Shown here piece by piece: positions 7,734 to 9,759 of a DNA stretch of 9,759 bases. Position 1 is the first letter of the stretch. Every line of letters starts with the position of its first letter. The notes beneath the pieces are model-generated. The model did not search any database, had not been told where the DNA came from, and was given only the letters and a program-made list of their open reading frames with translations. The translations under genes and the position numbers were made by a program. The DNA lies in contig JAIXRX010000119.1 of assembly GCA_027485005.1 (NCBI GenBank), positions 1 to 9,759 of the forward strand. Direction: 5' to 3'. The stretch comes from Alphaproteobacteria bacterium. Lineage in GTDB: Bacteria > Pseudomonadota > Alphaproteobacteria > Rickettsiales > JAIXRX01.

Positions 7734-8305
7734 ATGGTGCAGTTCCAGACCAATGTCTTGTTGTTGTTGTTAACAATGCCGCCATTGCGCACAACATAGA
7801 CTGATTGAAAGCGGTACAGATTAGGGAAGAACTTGCGCATAAACCCAATGAACGGGCGATATTCATAGGTAAATTCGTAGCGAATGGCATCTTCTGTGCC
7901 GCCAAGATCAAGCCCTGAAGAATTTGCTTGTGTGTTGCATGTGGGTGAGCCAAAACGGCTTTGCACGACACATGTGTGGATGCAAAGTTGGTCGGGCTTA
8001 AGTAGTCCTACACTGTATCTTCCTAGGGTTTGCTTAATAAAAGTTTCGTCAAATCGATCCGTTCCTGTTTTGCAATTGCCGCTAGCATCGCGTTCATCAA
8101 CTTGACATTGCACCGCCCCTTCATAGGCAATGTCTTTGGCGGAATTATTAAGGGCAGCATTCGCATAAAGCATCAAGCTCAAATCAATCATGCCTAAAAA
8201 AATCAGAAAGCCGACAGGGTAAGAAATTGCCGCCTCAATGGATGCCACGCCCGAATCGTCGTGCCAGAATCTCTTAATCCAATAGAAATTTATATTACTT
8301 TTCAT
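7730..8305 (-). CDS. TadE-like pseudopilin
   Basis: The 191-aa protein has a basic leader (KRFWHDDSG), a candidate prepilin peptidase site G19/VASIE24, and a hydrophobic helix at about 20-42 (ISYPVGFLIFLGMIDLSLMLY). This is the signature of the TadE-like domain. Downstream comes a polar domain with six cysteines and an aromatic tyrosine-rich segment (YEFTYEYRPF). Minor pseudopilins of this type help assemble Flp/Tad surface fibres. It is the first gene of a three-gene operon. The ATG at 8305 is preferred over an in-frame GTG at 8311; neither has a good SD sequence. Its stop overlaps the next start by 4 nt. Confidence 0.87.
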   Translation of the reverse strand: MKSNINFYWIKRFWHDDSGVASIEAAISYPVGFLIFLGMIDLSLMLYANAALNNSAKDIAYEGAVQCQVDERDASGNCKTGTDRFDETFIKQTLGRYSVGLLKPDQLCIHTCVVQSRFGSPTCNTQANSSGLDLGGTEDAIRYEFTYEYRPFIGFMRKFFPNLYRFQSVYVVRNGGIVNNNNKTLVWNCTI

Positions 8306-8493
8306 GTGCACAATCTTATCATCTAAAAGATTAATTTTATGCTAAAATTGAAAGGAAATCCCTCCATTCTTTACATATCGTGACAAATTTAACAAAATTG
8401 TCATATCGGGTGGGGTGTAAAGTTTCACTAGTAAAGTGTTAGGGGGCGGGCTATAGCGAAATCCCTTTAATAAACAACGTTTGCTTAAAAGCT
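8306..8493. promoter_or_regulatory. Divergent intergenic region between the tad-like operon and lysC
   Basis: This 188-bp region must hold the promoters of both the leftward tad-like operon and the rightward lysC. No convincing -35/-10 pair is visible for either. It contains an imperfect palindrome at 8381-8403 and a direct repeat GTAAAGT at 8417-8423 and 8431-8437. It also has a TATAG-like stretch at 8451-8456 that could serve lysC. The lysC start has no clear SD sequence. Confidence 0.5.
8381..8403. repeat. Imperfect 23-bp palindrome flanked by direct CATATCG copies
   Basis: The arms TGACAAATTT and AAAATTGTCA are inverted copies with one mismatch around a 3-nt AAC centre. The heptamer CATATCG occurs on both sides (8374-8380 and 8402-8408). 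The outer TTGTCA hexamers on the two strands resemble -35 elements, but I find no matching -10 at proper spacing. An operator shared by the divergent genes is plausible. Confidence 0.5.
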
Positions 8494-9738
8494 ATGGCAT
8501 TGATTGTACAAAAATTTGGTGGCACCTCAGTTGCAGATATTGCCCGCATTCGCCACGTGGCCACTTTGGTGGAGCGTGAGGTAAAAGCGGGCAACCAAGT
8601 GGTGGTGGCGGTATCTGCTATGGCAGGGGTGACAGATCAGCTCGTGAGCATGGTGCGCGAAGTGTCACCGCTTTATACGCCCGCTTCTCAGGCAGAATAT
8701 GACGCGGTGGTGGCGTCTGGTGAACAAGTGACGTCTGGTTTGCTGGCGCTGACGTTGCAGGAAATGGGCATTCAGGCGCGCTCGTTTCAGGGTTGGCAAA
8801 TTGCACTCAAAACAGACGAGGCGCACAGCAAAGCACGTATCGAAGAAATTGAGACAGACGCTTTGATGGCAACGCTTGAATCTGGCCGTGTGGCAGTGGT
8901 GGCTGGTTTTCAAGGGGTGGATGCTCATGGCCGCATCAGCACGCTCGGGCGCGGTGGTTCGGATACCACAGGTGTGGCGTTGGCTGCGGCACTCAAGGCA
9001 GATCGCTGCGATATTTATACGGATGTGGACGGTATTTACACCGCCGATCCGCGCGTTGTGACGCGTGCGCGGAAGCTGCAAAAAGTGGCCTATGAAGAAA
9101 TTTTAGAAATGGCGAGTCAAGGCGCAAAAGTGCTGCAAATTCGCTCGGTTGAAATGGCAATGAACTACAATGTACCGGTGCAGGTGCGATCGACATTTGT
9201 TGATGTGCCAGGCACGATGGTGGTGGATGAGGAGGAAGTGATGGAACGTCGTAAAGTAACAGGGGTGACCCATACGCGTGATGATGCGCGCATTACCATG
9301 ACAGGCGTGCCGAATGTTCCGGGAGTTTCAGCGGCTATTTTTGGCCCGCTCGGAGATGCTAATATCAACGTGGATATGATTGTTCAAAATATCACGGAAG
9401 ATGGCAAAGAAACCGACGTGACCTTTACCGTGCCGCGCACCGACCTTGAGCGTGCGAAAAGCCTTGTGGAATCAATCAAACCTTCCTTGCAATATCACTC
9501 ATTATTTGCGGATAAAAACGTTGCAAAGGTTTCCGTAATTGGTGTGGGCATGCGCTCTCACGCGGGGATTGCAGGCGAAATGTTCAAAACATTGGCCGAG
9601 AAAAATATTAACATTCAAGTGATTTCAACGTCTGAAATTAAAGTGAGCGTGCTGATTGAAGAGGCTTATGCAGAACTAGCGGTGCGTGCTTTGCACAGTG
9701 CCTATGGTTTGGATGCGCCCGAAGAAAGCGCCGCATAA
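8494..9738 (+). CDS. lysC: Aspartate kinase (aspartokinase)
   Basis: The enzyme phosphorylates L-aspartate with ATP to give 4-phospho-L-aspartate, the first step towards lysine, threonine, methionine and diaminopimelate. The 414-aa length is that of the monofunctional two-ACT class. The amino-acid-kinase domain shows KFGGTS at 7-12, SGEQ at 75-78, TLGRGGSDTT at 150-159 and YTDVDGIYTADPR at 175-187. Two C-terminal ACT domains follow at about 265-335 (with NVDMIVQNI at 292-300) and 343-408, the sites of end-product feedback inhibition in this family. No homoserine dehydrogenase domain is attached. The start is set by the conserved MALIVQKFGGTS opening, since no strong SD precedes it. G+C looks higher than in the tad-like genes, and the gene reads as core chromosome. 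Its TAA shares its last base with the next ATG. Confidence 0.98.
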   Translation: MALIVQKFGGTSVADIARIRHVATLVEREVKAGNQVVVAVSAMAGVTDQLVSMVREVSPLYTPASQAEYDAVVASGEQVTSGLLALTLQEMGIQARSFQGWQIALKTDEAHSKARIEEIETDALMATLESGRVAVVAGFQGVDAHGRISTLGRGGSDTTGVALAAALKADRCDIYTDVDGIYTADPRVVTRARKLQKVAYEEILEMASQGAKVLQIRSVEMAMNYNVPVQVRSTFVDVPGTMVVDEEEVMERRKVTGVTHTRDDARITMTGVPNVPGVSAAIFGPLGDANINVDMIVQNITEDGKETDVTFTVPRTDLERAKSLVESIKPSLQYHSLFADKNVAKVSVIGVGMRSHAGIAGEMFKTLAEKNINIQVISTSEIKVSVLIEEAYAELAVRALHSAYGLDAPEESAA

Positions 9739-9759
9739 TGAGCACGGTGACCCAACCCA
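9738..9759 (+). CDS. Start of the next gene, overlapping the lysC stop (partial)
   Basis: An ATG overlaps the lysC stop as TAATG and opens a frame reading MSTVTQP to the window end. Only seven codons are visible, so the product cannot be identified. From general knowledge, ubiG (ubiquinone methyltransferase) often lies next to lysC in Alphaproteobacteria, and such a leader would suit it, but this is a guess. Confidence 0.45.

Noticed and set aside
8381..8426. Standard sigma-70 promoter for lysC using TTGTCA at 8398-8403 as the -35
   Set aside because: The -10 position at proper spacing reads AGTTTC, which is not a plausible match.
8665..9081. 138-codon minus-strand open frame inside lysC
   Set aside because: It is antisense to the highly conserved kinase domain of lysC. 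Its Arg/His/Cys-rich translation is typical of a reading-frame shadow.

Overview
The window looks like the chromosome of an alphaproteobacterium of moderate G+C. This is inferred from the mix of genes: class I ribonucleotide reductase genes under a paired NrdR operator, a Tad-pilus-type tadE/tadF/tadG-like trio, and a monofunctional two-ACT aspartokinase overlapped by a second gene. No phage, transposon, CRISPR, rRNA or tRNA signature is visible. Most of the window is ordinary core sequence; the least ordinary gene is a very large, cysteine-rich TadG-like protein.

Layout, left to right. Positions 1-2816 are a minus-strand nrd operon: nrdA (939-2816), a small uncharacterised gene (496-891), then the start of nrdB, which runs off the left edge. 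Positions 2817-3230 are non-coding. They hold two NrdR-box matches just upstream of nrdA, a perfect 20-bp palindrome, a hairpin with a GAAA loop, and a strong intrinsic terminator that ends the next operon. Positions 3231-8305 are a minus-strand operon of three secreted or membrane-anchored proteins in the order TadE-like, TadF-like, TadG-like. The first two have a prepilin-type G/xxxxE processing motif. Positions 8306-8493 are a divergent intergenic region with an imperfect 23-bp palindrome. Positions 8494-9738 are lysC on the plus strand, whose stop codon overlaps the start of another gene that leaves the window after seven codons.

How the genes work together. NrdA and NrdB form the aerobic ribonucleotide reductase that makes dNTPs, and NrdR probably represses the operon. 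The tad-like genes encode minor pseudopilin-like and anchored surface proteins. The ATPase, platform and secretin genes they would need are not in this window. LysC starts the aspartate-family pathway (lysine, threonine, methionine, diaminopimelate) and is functionally unrelated to its neighbours.
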